The notes beneath the pieces were generated by a model. That model had not been told where the DNA came from. It was given only the letters and a program-made list of their open reading frames with translations, and searched no databases. A stretch of DNA of 64,000 nt. Source: Leuctra nigra. Lineage: Eukaryota > Arthropoda > Insecta > Plecoptera > Leuctridae. Below, piece after piece: positions 22,359-31,262 of this stretch (the first letter of the stretch is position 1; the number at the start of each line of letters is the position of its first letter). A program made the position numbers and the translations under genes. The stretch covers positions 29,572,520 to 29,636,519 of the forward strand of contig OW203767.1 of the NCBI GenBank assembly GCA_934045905.1. Direction: 5' to 3'.

Positions 22359-24067
22359 CTTTTGTCTCCGTCCCACTAACGGATGATGTGTGTTGTCAGA
22401 CCACCGCACGCTGCTGAGGAAGGCTCCGGGACACAACCAGTTCATCCTGCAGCACTTGCAAGGCACCAACCCCGTCATGTACTCGGCCACCGGCTGGCTC
22501 AAGGCATCCCGCGAGAACCCACCCCACCCCACTTTGTCTCTGCTCCACTAACGGATGATGTGTGTTGTCAGACCACCGCACGCTGCTGAGGAAGGCACCG
22601 GGACACAACCAGTTCATCCTGCAGCACTTGCAAGGCACCAACTCCGTCATGTACTCGGCCACCGGCTGGCTCAAGGCATCCCGGGAGAACCCACCCCACC
22701 CCACTTTGTCTCTGCTCCACTAACCGATGATGTGTGTTGTCAGACCACCGCACGCTGCTGAGGAAGGCTCCGGGACACAACCAGTTCATCCTGCAGCACT
22801 TGCAAGGCACCAACCCCGTCATGTACTCGGCCACCGGCTGGCTCAAGGCATCCCGGGAGAACCCACCCCACCCCACTTTGTCTCTGCTCCACTAACCGAT
22901 GATGTGTGTTGTCAGACCACCGCACGCTGCTGAGGAAGGCACCGGGACACAACCAGTTCATCCTGCAGCACTTGCAAGGCACCAACCCCGTCATGTACTC
23001 GGCCACCGGCTGGCTCAAGGCATCCCGGGAGAACCCACCCCACCCCACTTTGTCTCTGCTCCACTAACGGATGATGTGTGTTGTCAGACCACCGCACGCT
23101 GCTGAGGAAGGCTCCGGGACACAACCAGTTCATCCTGCAGCACTTGCAAGGCACCAACCCCGTCATGTACTCGGCCACCGGCTGGCTCAAGGCATCCCGG
23201 GAGAACCCACCCCACCCCACTTTGTCTCTGCTCCACTAACCGATGATGTGTGTTGTCAGACCACCGCACGCTGCTGAGGAAGGCTCCGGGACACAACCAG
23301 TTCATCCTGCAGCACTTGCAAGGCACCAACCCCGTCATGTACTCGGCCACCGGCTGGCTCAAGGCATCCCGCGAGAACCCACCCCACCCCACTTTGTCTC
23401 TGCTCCACTAACGGATGATGTGTGTTGTCAGACCACCGCACGCTGCTGAGGAAGGCACCGGGACACAACCAGTTCATCCTGCAGCACTTGCAAGGCACCA
23501 ACCCGTCATGTACTCGGCCACCGGCTGGCTCAAGGCATCCCGGGAGAACCCACCCCACCCCACTTTGTCTCTGCTCCACTAACCGATGATGTGTGTTGTC
23601 AGACCACCGCACGCTGCTGAGGAAGGCTCCGGGACACAACCAGTTCATCCTGCAGCACTTGCAAGGCACCAACCCCGTCATGTACTCGGCCACCGGCTGG
23701 CTCAAGGCGTCCCGGGAGAACCCACCCCACCCCACTTTGTCTCTGCTCCACTAACCGATGATGTGTGTTGTCAGACCACCGCACGCTGCTGAGGAAGGCA
23801 CCGGGACACAACCAGTTCATCCTGCAGCACTTGCAAGGCACCAACCCTGTCATGTACTCGGCCACCGGCTGGCTCAAGGCATCCCGGGAGAACCCACCCC
23901 ACCCCACTTTGTCTCTGCTCCACTAACCGATGATGTGTGTTGTCAGACCACCGCACGCTGCTGAGGAAGGCTCCGGGACACAACCAGTTCATCCTGCAGC
24001 ACTTGCAAGGCACCAACCCCGTCATGTACTCGGCCACCGGCTGGCTCAAGGCATCCCGGGAGAACCC
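22359..24067 (+). repeat. 172-bp tandem array: ten copies of an exon's 5' part with its splice acceptor
   Basis: Each unit holds the last bases of the intron (gatgatgtgtgttgtcag) and the first 126 or so bases of the exon coding HRTLLRKAPGHNQFILQHLQ and onwards to KASRENP. The exon-like starts are 22400, 22572, 22744, 22916, 23088, 23260, 23432, 23603, 23775 and 23947. In the first nine the exon text then breaks into intron-like sequence with an in-frame stop (PHPTLSLLH then taa) and no splice donor. Only the tenth continues into the true exon end and donor. Copy seven lacks one base in its exon part. Confidence 0.95.
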
Positions 24068-24109
24068 GATTGCCAAGACCGTCATCTCAATATTGCAGGA
24101 ATCCAACAG
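23947..24109 (+). CDS. Myo18: Myosin XVIII exon: actin-binding cleft segment, last array copy
   Basis: Acceptor gttgtcag and donor gtgggaga bound two bases, 53 codons and two bases. It reads HRTLLRKAPGHNQFILQHLQ, then GTNPVMYSATGWLKASRENP, then IAKTVISILQESN. This matches the segment of myosins where FxLxHYAGxVxYxxxGWLxKNxD lies, here with TNPVMY as in class XVIII. It is the only copy of the 172-bp array with both an acceptor and a donor, so it is taken as the functional exon. The phase fits the exons on both sides. Confidence 0.93.
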
Positions 24110-24672
24110 GTGGGAGAGAGAGACTACGTAGCAAAGTGAACCGAAATCACAGCCTTTTAAATTAGATAGTCTTCCCACTCCATGCATTTAAGAAGGTGGA
24201 TCTCCAAATTTCACTCTGTATGAGAAATCGTTCAAATTCAACATATTATGAATAGATTTTTATTTTTTGTGTTCGGTATCATGGCAAGAAAAAGTGATCA
24301 ACTTGAACTAATTTCAACACTTCATTACTTAACAGTTTTTCTTTCAGTTTAACTGGCTGAAATAAGCTTCGGCTTACTGGCCAAATAAATCGAAAAGGAG
24401 AAGTACAGAAAAAATACACATTGATATTCTCTAAAGTGTATTGCTCTATTTTCCACCTATAGATTTCTTTTAAAAACTGCTATATCAAAGTGCAGTTTTA
24501 AATTTAAAGCTGTGTTGCTATGGTGAAACGGTCTTTTAGAAATTCATATTTCTTTAAAATGTGATGGAAATGACAATAAGACCATGTTTATATTGCTAGT
24601 CCCTCCTTGTCAAATGAGAACTCTCTTGAGAGTGCAAGACGTGACTGTCAACGAGCTGTGAACTGTCTGCAG

Positions 24673-24850
24673 AGAGGAGGTGAGCCAGCTGTTTGTGAGC
24701 TGCCGCGGCTCCAACGTGTCGGCCGGCTCCATCGTCGGCATCGAGGGCACGCAGTCGCTGCGCCGCGCATCCAGCATACGCCGCACCTTCACCAGCGGCG
24801 CGGCGGGCATCAAGCGCAAGTCACTCTGTCTGCAGGTCAAGTTCACAGTG
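24673..24850 (+). CDS. Myo18: Myosin XVIII exon: loop 2 region
   Basis: Acceptor gtctgcag and donor gtgagtga bound one base plus 59 codons. After the split Arg it reads EEVSQLFVSCRG, then a Ser/Arg-rich low-complexity part (SLRRASSIRRTFTSGAAGIK), then RKSLCLQVKFTV. The position, just before the strand leading to HCFLP, is that of actin-binding loop 2, which varies widely among myosins. A second GT at 24836 (caggtcaag) could act as an alternative donor, but the KFTV end fits the family better. Confidence 0.92.
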
Positions 24851-25103
24851 GTGAGTGACTCATTGGAGTTTTTCAATATTCAAGATAAAATCATACATTG
24901 TTTGTATGATAATCAAATGAAATTCACTTTTTATTACATACCCAAATGCTTGTGATGGATTTTGTTGAAATTTTTTAGAACAGGGTCCAAACCACCAAAA
25001 TTAGTGAAATTTTATGATCCTCATTCATTTTGTTAGTTTTTGTGAGATGAATGTCAGAAATTGGATTTTTTATGAATGTTTGGAATTGAGTATTGTTTAT
25101 TTA

Positions 25104-25241
25104 GGGCCGGTATTACCAAAGTTAATCTGAGACGGATGAACTAAATATTGGACTAAATTGGCGGCACTGGCAAAGCCAATCAGATACCTACCTCAAAATG
25201 ATTGAAACAGCAGCACAATTAACTTTGGTAATACCGAGCTT
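25104..25241. mobile_element. Short MITE with GGTATTACCAAAGTTAA ends
   Basis: GGCCGGTATTACCAAAGTTA at the left is matched on the other strand by AGCTCGGTATTACCAAAGTT at the right, enclosing about 85 bases. It has no coding content. Confidence 0.75.
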
Positions 25242-25324
25242 CAGTTAGATATATTTGCATTTTATTTTTATGTTTCATAGGAAACAGATCAGATGGAAAT
25301 TTAAAATTGTGTATATATATATAT

Positions 25325-25610
25325 GTTCAAAATTAAATTCTGGATTGATCTGCGTCATGTTATTTATTAAAACAACGTTTCGAGCTCAATTGTGAGCCCT
25401 TCTTCAGGTTATTAGACAAATAAAATATCAAGAAAACTACTCTATGATTTTCTTCTGTTTCATTATGCACATTTCCAGCTATCATTCATAGAGTAGTTTT
25501 CTTGATATTTTATTTGTCTAATAACCTGAAGAAGGGCTCACAATTGAGCTCGAAACGTTGTTTTAATAAACAACATGACGCAGATCAATCCAGAATTTAA
25601 TTTTGAACAT
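25325..25610. mobile_element. Inverted pair of Penelope-like 3' ends with hammerhead-like core
   Basis: Two arms of about 125 bp (25325-25449 and 25486-25610) are inverted copies. Each contains CTGAAGA, a six-pair stem GGGCTC/GAGCTC and then GAAAC: the order of the conserved core of a hammerhead ribozyme, which is known from Penelope-like elements. A perfect GTTGTTT/AAACAAC hairpin follows in the right arm. I could not place a canonical cleavage site, so activity is doubtful. Confidence 0.6.
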
Positions 25611-25621
25611 AATAATTGCTG

Positions 25622-25800
25622 CGAAAATCTACACCATCATATATATATATAATATATATATAAATAAATAAATACCAACTGCAATGAGAAAAGATTTTCC
25701 TCGAGTGGGACTCGAACCCACGACCTTCCGATATCCAGTTAGATGCTCTACCAGCTGAGCTATCGAAGCAGTTAACATTGCAGCGGCTGTGTTCCAATAT
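25622..25800 (-). mobile_element. tRNA-headed SINE, head type 1
   Basis: On the - strand, 25769-25698 folds as a 72-nt tRNA: a 6-pair acceptor, box A TAGCTCAGCTGGTAGAGC, box B GGTTCGAGTCC and a sound T arm, with one mismatch in the anticodon stem (TCTAA/TCGGA) and a GGA anticodon position. True tRNA-Ser has a long variable arm, absent here, so it is a SINE head. A short tail, cattgcagttggtattta, then TA-rich sequence follows, as in the other SINEs of this intron. Confidence 0.72.
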
Positions 25801-25804
25801 AAGC

Positions 25805-25935
25805 TGCGTTAGCAACTTACCGAGATTTGAGTCCCACTCGAGGAAAATCTTTTCTCATTGCAGTTGGTATTTATTTACATCTACCTATCTGAGGTTATCA
25901 GCGAAAACCATATTTCACATATATATATATATAAA
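25805..25935 (+). mobile_element. 5'-truncated SINE, head type 1
   Basis: It carries only the 3' part of the same tRNA-like head (gagtcccactcgagga) and then the full tail: ttgcagttggtattta, ctacctatctgaggtt, atcagcgaaaaccatat and (TA)n. It is inverted relative to the neighbouring copy and ends at the (TA)n that also bounds the Penelope-like element. Confidence 0.7.
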
Positions 25936-28810
25936 ATTCATATTAAAACGGTTTATGTTGCGTAAAATGCTTTAATAGCCGACGTTTCGGTGATAATCCA
26001 ATCACCCTTTTCAAGGCACACAATAAATAACTAAATATTAATAAAAGTACAGAAGAATTGATGAAATGTCAACATGGAAAAGAAAACAACAGACATATGA
26101 AACATTAAAAACCATAAAGCTATGACAAAACAGCCCCCATGAATGCAAAACTAATACAATCAAGGCCGTCTAAGATTCTTGTTCATGGATCTAGTGACCC
26201 TGGAAGATGATTCTCTTGATCCCAAACTTGTTGCTGGACGTTTGCTGGACGTTGGAGCTTGCGTTTGACTTGCCGAACCGCCGTCTTCTCTCATATTCCT
26301 AGCTAGGGTAGCAAGAGGAATATCGTCTTCGGGTTCAAATATAAGACGTGTAAAACCACTGTCTCGTCGTTGTTGTTTCCGTCTCTTGTCAACTTTAACT
26401 GGAGGATTTCGGGCTTGGTATTTGTCATACGTGGAAGGAAAAGAAGGAGCAACTAAGAAATTAGACAAAACCGGCTTCCAGGCTTGCGGAAGTTTCAGGT
26501 TATCCAGTTGTTTATTCATGCAATGTTGGCGAACCTCTATTTCAACAGCCTCGCGAATCTGTCGCTGTACCAAGCGTTCAACCGGAGCCAACATCCTCAT
26601 TTTCTCCAAGTGGATGACATGTGATGTGTCTCTCACATGCTGAGCCAGAGCAGATTTTCTCGAGTTCTGGTTAAGTTGTAACCTATGCTCTTGTTGTCTC
26701 TGTGAAAGGTTCCTTCCTGTCTGGCCAATGTAAGTCTGAGGACAGTCTGCACAAGGAATTTCATACACCCCCCAACCTTCAAGACGAACTGGATCCTCCA
26801 AAGTTCTCACGAGCGAACCTATCTTTCTGTCCGTGTCAAACACCGTCTCAATATGCTCTTCTCGGAGTAGTTTACCGATCCTGTCAGTAACTCCTCTAAC
26901 GTATGGCAAGAATGCGCGAACGATTAGTTCTTCCTCTACTTCCACGACTTCTTCAGATCCTCCGACAACTTCAGATGCTGCGGTCTCTTCTACCCCAACT
27001 GATGCCGCTTCAGCTGCTATTTCCGCATTAGTTCTTCTTAAGAAGGCCTTCTTGATAACACTACTAGAATAACCGTTCTTGAGTAAAGCAGTTTCTAAAG
27101 AATGCAGTTCCTCCTGGACATTATCTTTATCTGCAATCCTTTTAGATCTAGTAGCAAGAGAGAAGGCGACAGAACGTAATTGAGCAGGATGATGATGGGA
27201 CGAAGAATGCAAGTATCTATTAGTGTGTGTAGGTTTACGATAGACAGTGTGCCCGAAGGTAGAGTCCTCTTTCTTTATCACCAAAACATCTAGGAAAGAA
27301 ATTTTCCCGTCCATTTCTTCTTCCATGGTAAACTTGATCTCAGGATGAACATTGTTCAGATGGGCCAAAAAATCTCCAAGCTTATCACGTCCATGTGGCC
27401 AGATGGAGAACACGTCATCTACATACCTGAGCCAACAACGAGGTTTGAGCTCAGCCGTTTCCAGAGCCTTGCGTTCAAATTCTTGCATAAAGAGGTTTGC
27501 AACCACAGGAGATAACGGTGAACCCATTGGAGCACCTGAGATCTGTTTGTAAAACTTGCTGTTGTAAAGGAAATAAGAAGATGACATGCAGTGGCGTGAC
27601 AGATCAATGACATATTTCGGAACCACTTTATGTTCGTCTAAATAGTCCAAAACTTCATTCACGGGAACACGAGTAAACAATGAGACAACGTCGAAACTTA
27701 CCAAGATGTCATGTGGTTCATATGTTAGGTTTTTTAGTAGATCAACAAAGTGAAAACCATTCTTAACATATGAAGGCACATCTTCAGTTAACGGTTGCAT
27801 AATTCTGGCTAAATGGCGTGCCAGAGCTTGTGTTGGGGACTTAACAGCGCTGACAATAGGCCTTAAAGGCATATCCTTCTTATGCACTTTAGGAAGTCCT
27901 TTAAGTCTTGGAACTCTAGAGGACTTTTCCCGGGGTATAATTTCATTCTTTAATCTATTGCTCATAGATTTGACTGATAGAATAAGTTGACGAGTCTTCT
28001 TTTCAAGATACACTGTAGGATCTCTTTTCACTTGTTTATATGCTGGGTCACGAAGAAGATCACTCATTTTATCCCTGTAATCTGCAGTATCCATAATAAC
28101 AGTTGCGTTCCCCTTGTCGGCAGGAACAATAACCACATCAGAGTTCCGTCTCAAATCTTTCAATGCGTTGAGTTCTTCTCTAGTGATGTTCTGTGGCGGT
28201 AGCTTAGCTTTCCGAAGAATAGAAACAGTATCCTGTCGTATACGTTCTGCCTTCTCTTCTGGAAGATGGGTTAAACTAGATTCCACTCCACAAATGATCT
28301 TCTCAAAGGGCATCCTACTAGGAGCGATAGCAAAATTTAAACCTTTAGTGAGAACATTCATCGCTGCATCATTGAGAGTTAAATGAGATGTATTAATAAC
28401 CACCTTATTAGGATCTAAACCTGGTAGTACTCGGTGATTTCGTGGTAATACTTGTTGACGTTGAGTAATGCTAAGTTTCTTCAGCTTCAATTCATGACGA
28501 ATAGTAGTGTCATATGCTATGTCAATTGCCCGTTGAAATGAAATATTGTCAATCCTTTGAAAAATTATATGATCAAGTTGACTATGGAGATCAATGTGTA
28601 GATCAAATAACCTCCTCGAGATGTAATTCAGACGGCGATATGTGTTTGAAATAGACTCACGAAGTAATGACATGCTGGCTCTGTGTAGGATCTTGACAGC
28701 AGCAGGAGATGGAGACTGTCTCTTAAATTGCAAAAATACTGGAATGAAATTCCTTACTCTGACACACACGATACACGATACACGATTCATACACGATAAT
28801 AACCCATTTC
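25936..28810 (-). mobile_element. Penelope-like element 1, nearly complete
   Basis: The element reads on the - strand, from near 28810 to the (TA)n at about 25920. It contains a single long reading frame (26160-28790), then a 3' region with a hammerhead-like fold at about 25978-26018: TTGAAAA, stem GGTGAT/ATCACC, GAAAC. It lies in the myosin intron in antisense orientation. The 5' side meets the (TA)n tract ending element 2. Confidence 0.85.
26160..28790 (-). CDS. Penelope-like reverse transcriptase with GIY-YIG endonuclease
   Basis: An 876-residue protein for retrotransposition of the element. Residues 220-235 hold VPADKGNATVIMD and 297-304 KGLPKVHK. The reverse transcriptase motifs are FDVVSLFT (366-373), GAPMGSPLSP (419-428) and YVDDV (456-460, the catalytic Asp pair); HTVYRKPTHTNRYLH (514-528) is a family signature. 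After a Glu-rich linker at about 600-622, the GIY-YIG nuclease runs from GVYEIPCADCPQTYIGQTGR (674-693), with the Cys pair typical of Penelope/Poseidon-type enzymes. The frame has no stop or shift, so it may still be intact. The exact start codon is uncertain; a later Met (residue 40) is possible. Confidence 0.93.
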   Translation of the reverse strand: MNRVSCIVCVRVRNFIPVFLQFKRQSPSPAAVKILHRASMSLLRESISNTYRRLNYISRRLFDLHIDLHSQLDHIIFQRIDNISFQRAIDIAYDTTIRHELKLKKLSITQRQQVLPRNHRVLPGLDPNKVVINTSHLTLNDAAMNVLTKGLNFAIAPSRMPFEKIICGVESSLTHLPEEKAERIRQDTVSILRKAKLPPQNITREELNALKDLRRNSDVVIVPADKGNATVIMDTADYRDKMSDLLRDPAYKQVKRDPTVYLEKKTRQLILSVKSMSNRLKNEIIPREKSSRVPRLKGLPKVHKKDMPLRPIVSAVKSPTQALARHLARIMQPLTEDVPSYVKNGFHFVDLLKNLTYEPHDILVSFDVVSLFTRVPVNEVLDYLDEHKVVPKYVIDLSRHCMSSSYFLYNSKFYKQISGAPMGSPLSPVVANLFMQEFERKALETAELKPRCWLRYVDDVFSIWPHGRDKLGDFLAHLNNVHPEIKFTMEEEMDGKISFLDVLVIKKEDSTFGHTVYRKPTHTNRYLHSSSHHHPAQLRSVAFSLATRSKRIADKDNVQEELHSLETALLKNGYSSSVIKKAFLRRTNAEIAAEAASVGVEETAASEVVGGSEEVVEVEEELIVRAFLPYVRGVTDRIGKLLREEHIETVFDTDRKIGSLVRTLEDPVRLEGWGVYEIPCADCPQTYIGQTGRNLSQRQQEHRLQLNQNSRKSALAQHVRDTSHVIHLEKMRMLAPVERLVQRQIREAVEIEVRQHCMNKQLDNLKLPQAWKPVLSNFLVAPSFPSTYDKYQARNPPVKVDKRRKQQRRDSGFTRLIFEPEDDIPLATLARNMREDGGSASQTQAPTSSKRPATSLGSRESSSRVTRSMNKNLRRP

Positions 28811-28829
28811 ATTTCAATAAAATACTACA

Positions 28830-30412
28830 TATATATATATATATATATTATTAATAAGTTTCTTAGGCTTTATACCGTGTAAATCACTTTTATTCCTCTC
28901 CCAACAGTTTCGACCACATAACAGCGATCATTTTCAAGGGACTACAAATTCATAGAAATAATTTGACAGCTAATAGAAAAATTGAACAAAGTCATAGCAT
29001 ACTTGAAACAGAAAAAGTCAAAATCAGAGTCTACAAATGATAATACACTATGCAAAATAACAATTGTCATCAATAACTTAGCATGAACAAAATAAATATT
29101 TTCAAGTATCAAGTATCACTAGACGATCTGCTAGTGGAAGCGTATCAACGTCACGTGCTTGGCTTCGTGTCACTCTTCGATTGACTTGTGTATCAGATGA
29201 ACCTCTATTGTCCTCTTGAGTCTGCACTTGGAGGAGAACTAGACGATCCGATAAGGGTAGTGTATCAAGGTCACGTGCTTGTCTTCGTGTTACTCGACGA
29301 TTGTCTTCGTTATCATAAGACAAACCATTGACATTTAAGTCAAGTCTTAGTCTTCGATTGCCTCGCTGCTTGTCTGTGTTTACAGCCGCATCACCACTCC
29401 ACAAGTTTTCATCCACCCGATCAAGGCCGCTAGATTTTGATTGAACTGAGATGATCGAATTTGATAAAGCAGGTAACCACGTTATTGGCAATCTTTTAGC
29501 GTCATCTCTTTTGTTTAAGTTGTCAGGTCTTTTAACTATTTCGATCGCTTCTCTATAAATACGCGGATAGAAATTCATTTCACAAGCTAGAGTTTTCGCT
29601 TCATCGAAATTAATCAAGTGTTGAGAACCTCGGACATGTTGTGCCAGAGCAGATTTCGGATCATCTTGAAAAACTGCCCTCTTATGTTCTTCTACTCTGT
29701 TTGATATGCGTCTATTAGTCTGACCCACATATACTCGATCACAAGAGCCACATGGGATTTCATAAACGCCTTGCGATTCTAAGGGAATATGATCTTTCAC
29801 ACCTCTCAATAACGAACTTATCTTGTTGTCAGAGTGGAACGTCGTAGCAATGCCTTGCTTTCTCAGGATTCTAGCTATTTTATCAGAAGTTCCTTGAACA
29901 TAAGGTAAGTATGCAGTTGGAAGTTTCTCCTTCTCGGAATCTTCTTTGGGTTCATGTTTGAACGCCTGATTGATAATATAGTCAGAGTAACCGTTGGACC
30001 TCAGAGTACTCCTAAGAAACTTCATTTCTTCATGCAAATGATTCTCATCAGCTAATCTTTTAGACCGAGTGGAAAGGGAAAGAGCCACAGACTTCAATTG
30101 CGCAGGATGGTGGTGTGATTTAGCATTTAAATACCTGTGTGTATTAGTGGGCTTGCGATAGACTGTATGACCAAAAGAGTTATCATCATTCCGAATTATG
30201 AGAAGATCCAAAAACGGAAGCTGTTTGTTCTCCTCAATCTCCATAGTGAAACGAATCTTCTCGTGTTGATTATTGAGATGATCAAGGAATGTTGAAAGAG
30301 CCTCACGTCCATGTGTCCAAATGACTAAGACATCATCAATATACCTTAACCATAGATCAGGTTTCATATGAGAGGATGCAATGGCCTTCAGCTCGAAATC
30401 CTCCATAAACCT
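28830..30412 (-). mobile_element. Penelope-like element 2, 5'-truncated
   Basis: On the - strand it starts abruptly within the palm domain at about 30412, next to a (TA)n tract, and ends at the (TA)n at about 28830-28851. Its 3' region carries a hammerhead-like fold at about 28904-28943: TTGAAAA, a 6-pair stem with wobbles, GAAAC. Protein sequence differs markedly from element 1, so it is a separate subfamily. Element 1 follows directly, head to tail. Confidence 0.85.
29102..30412 (-). pseudogene. Truncated Penelope-like RT/GIY-YIG gene
   Basis: The frame begins inside the reverse transcriptase palm at [20 protein letters not shown] and retains the catalytic YIDD, HTVYRKPTNTHRYLN and the GIY-YIG nuclease GVYEIPCGSCDRVYVGQTNR. 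Fingers and motifs A and B are missing, so it cannot make an active enzyme. The open frame extends upstream through the microsatellite as Tyr-Ile-Val repeats, which is fortuitous. The C-terminus holds a duplicated block: RRVTRRQARDLDTLPLSDRL and RRVTRSQARDVDTLPLADRL, about 130 bases apart. Confidence 0.9.
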
Positions 30413-30570
30413 ATATATATATATATATATATATACATATATAGATATATATATATATACATATATATACATACATATACATATATATACATATACATAC
30501 ATATATATATATATATATACATATATATATAGATACATATATATCCTCTATATATATATATATATATATG
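30413..30570. repeat. (TA)n-rich microsatellite
   Basis: Alternating TA with interspersed ACA, AGA and CC breaks. It abuts the truncation point of Penelope-like element 2 on one side and a SINE tail on the other. Length in an assembly of such sequence is often unreliable. Confidence 0.9.
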
Positions 30571-30745
30571 ACTAATATGGTTTTTTCTGATGACCTCAGA
30601 TAGGGTGATGATAATTAATACCAACTGCAAATTGAAAATATTTGCCTACTGTGGGGATCGAACCCACGTCCCTGAATTGCCGGTCCAGTGCTCTAACCAC
30701 TAAGCTAAGCAGGCTATTCAATCTGCAGTGTTCAATCAGTAGATT
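30571..30745 (-). mobile_element. tRNA-headed SINE, head type 2
   Basis: On the - strand, 30714-30643 folds as a regular 72-nt tRNA: acceptor GCCTGCT/AGTAGGC, box A TAGCTTAGTGGTTAGAGC, anticodon arm CTGGA CCGGCAA TTCAG and box B GGTTCGATCCC. Position 33 is C instead of U, and the anticodon would read GGC, so it is unlikely to be a working tRNA. The tail gcagttggtatt, ctatctgaggtcatcag, aaaaccatatt and (TA)n is shared with the type 1 SINEs. Confidence 0.78.
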
Positions 30746-30782
30746 TTCGCAGCAATTATTATGTTCAAAATTAAATTCTGGA

Positions 30783-30784
30783 TG

Positions 30785-30835
<51 letters not shown>

Positions 30836-30962
30836 TATAATATATATTATTATATATATTATATATAATATATATTATTATATATATTATATAATATATT
30901 ATATAATATATAATATATATAATATATATATAATAATATTATATATTATTATATATATATTA
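30783..30962. repeat. (TA)n microsatellite
   Basis: A long TA-alternating tract with AAT interruptions, preceded by ttcaaaattaaattctgg, which is the terminal sequence of the inverted Penelope-like ends at 25325-25610. It is therefore probably the (TA)n end of another truncated copy. Confidence 0.88.
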
Positions 30963-31022
30963 TTTGCAGTTGGTATTAAATATCATCACCCTATCTGAGG
31001 TCATCAGAAAAAACCATATTAG

Positions 31023-31058
<36 letters not shown>

Positions 31059-31110
31059 TACCAACTGCAAATTGAAACATCACCCTCTCTGAGGTCATCA
31101 GAAAAAACCA
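30963..31110 (+). mobile_element. SINE tail fragments
   Basis: Two pieces of the SINE tail follow each other: ttgcagttggtattaaa with ctatctgaggtcatcag and (TA)n, then ataccaactgcaaattga and cctctctgaggtcatcag. The tRNA-like head is absent from both. They look like 5'-truncated insertions or rearranged copies. Confidence 0.65.
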
Positions 31111-31262
31111 TGTTAGTCACCTATAAGTACTCATCGTATATGAGAAAAATCCATACGAGAAGGTGAATGTCAGTTGTCAAACGTGGAAAGGATTCCACGG
31201 TCTTCTGACCTCTTCATCACGCGTCTCGGACTGTAGAAATACAGTTTATATGGAACAAAACC

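Noticed and set aside
22383..23964. Repeated 68- and 102-codon frames in the 172-bp array
   Set aside because: These are off-frame or opposite-strand readings of the tandem exon copies; the correct myosin frame is HRTLLRKAPGHNQFILQ.
30413..30630. Tyr/Ile-rich frames in the (TA)n tract on both strands
   Set aside because: Simple-sequence translation; the real Penelope-like coding starts after the tract.
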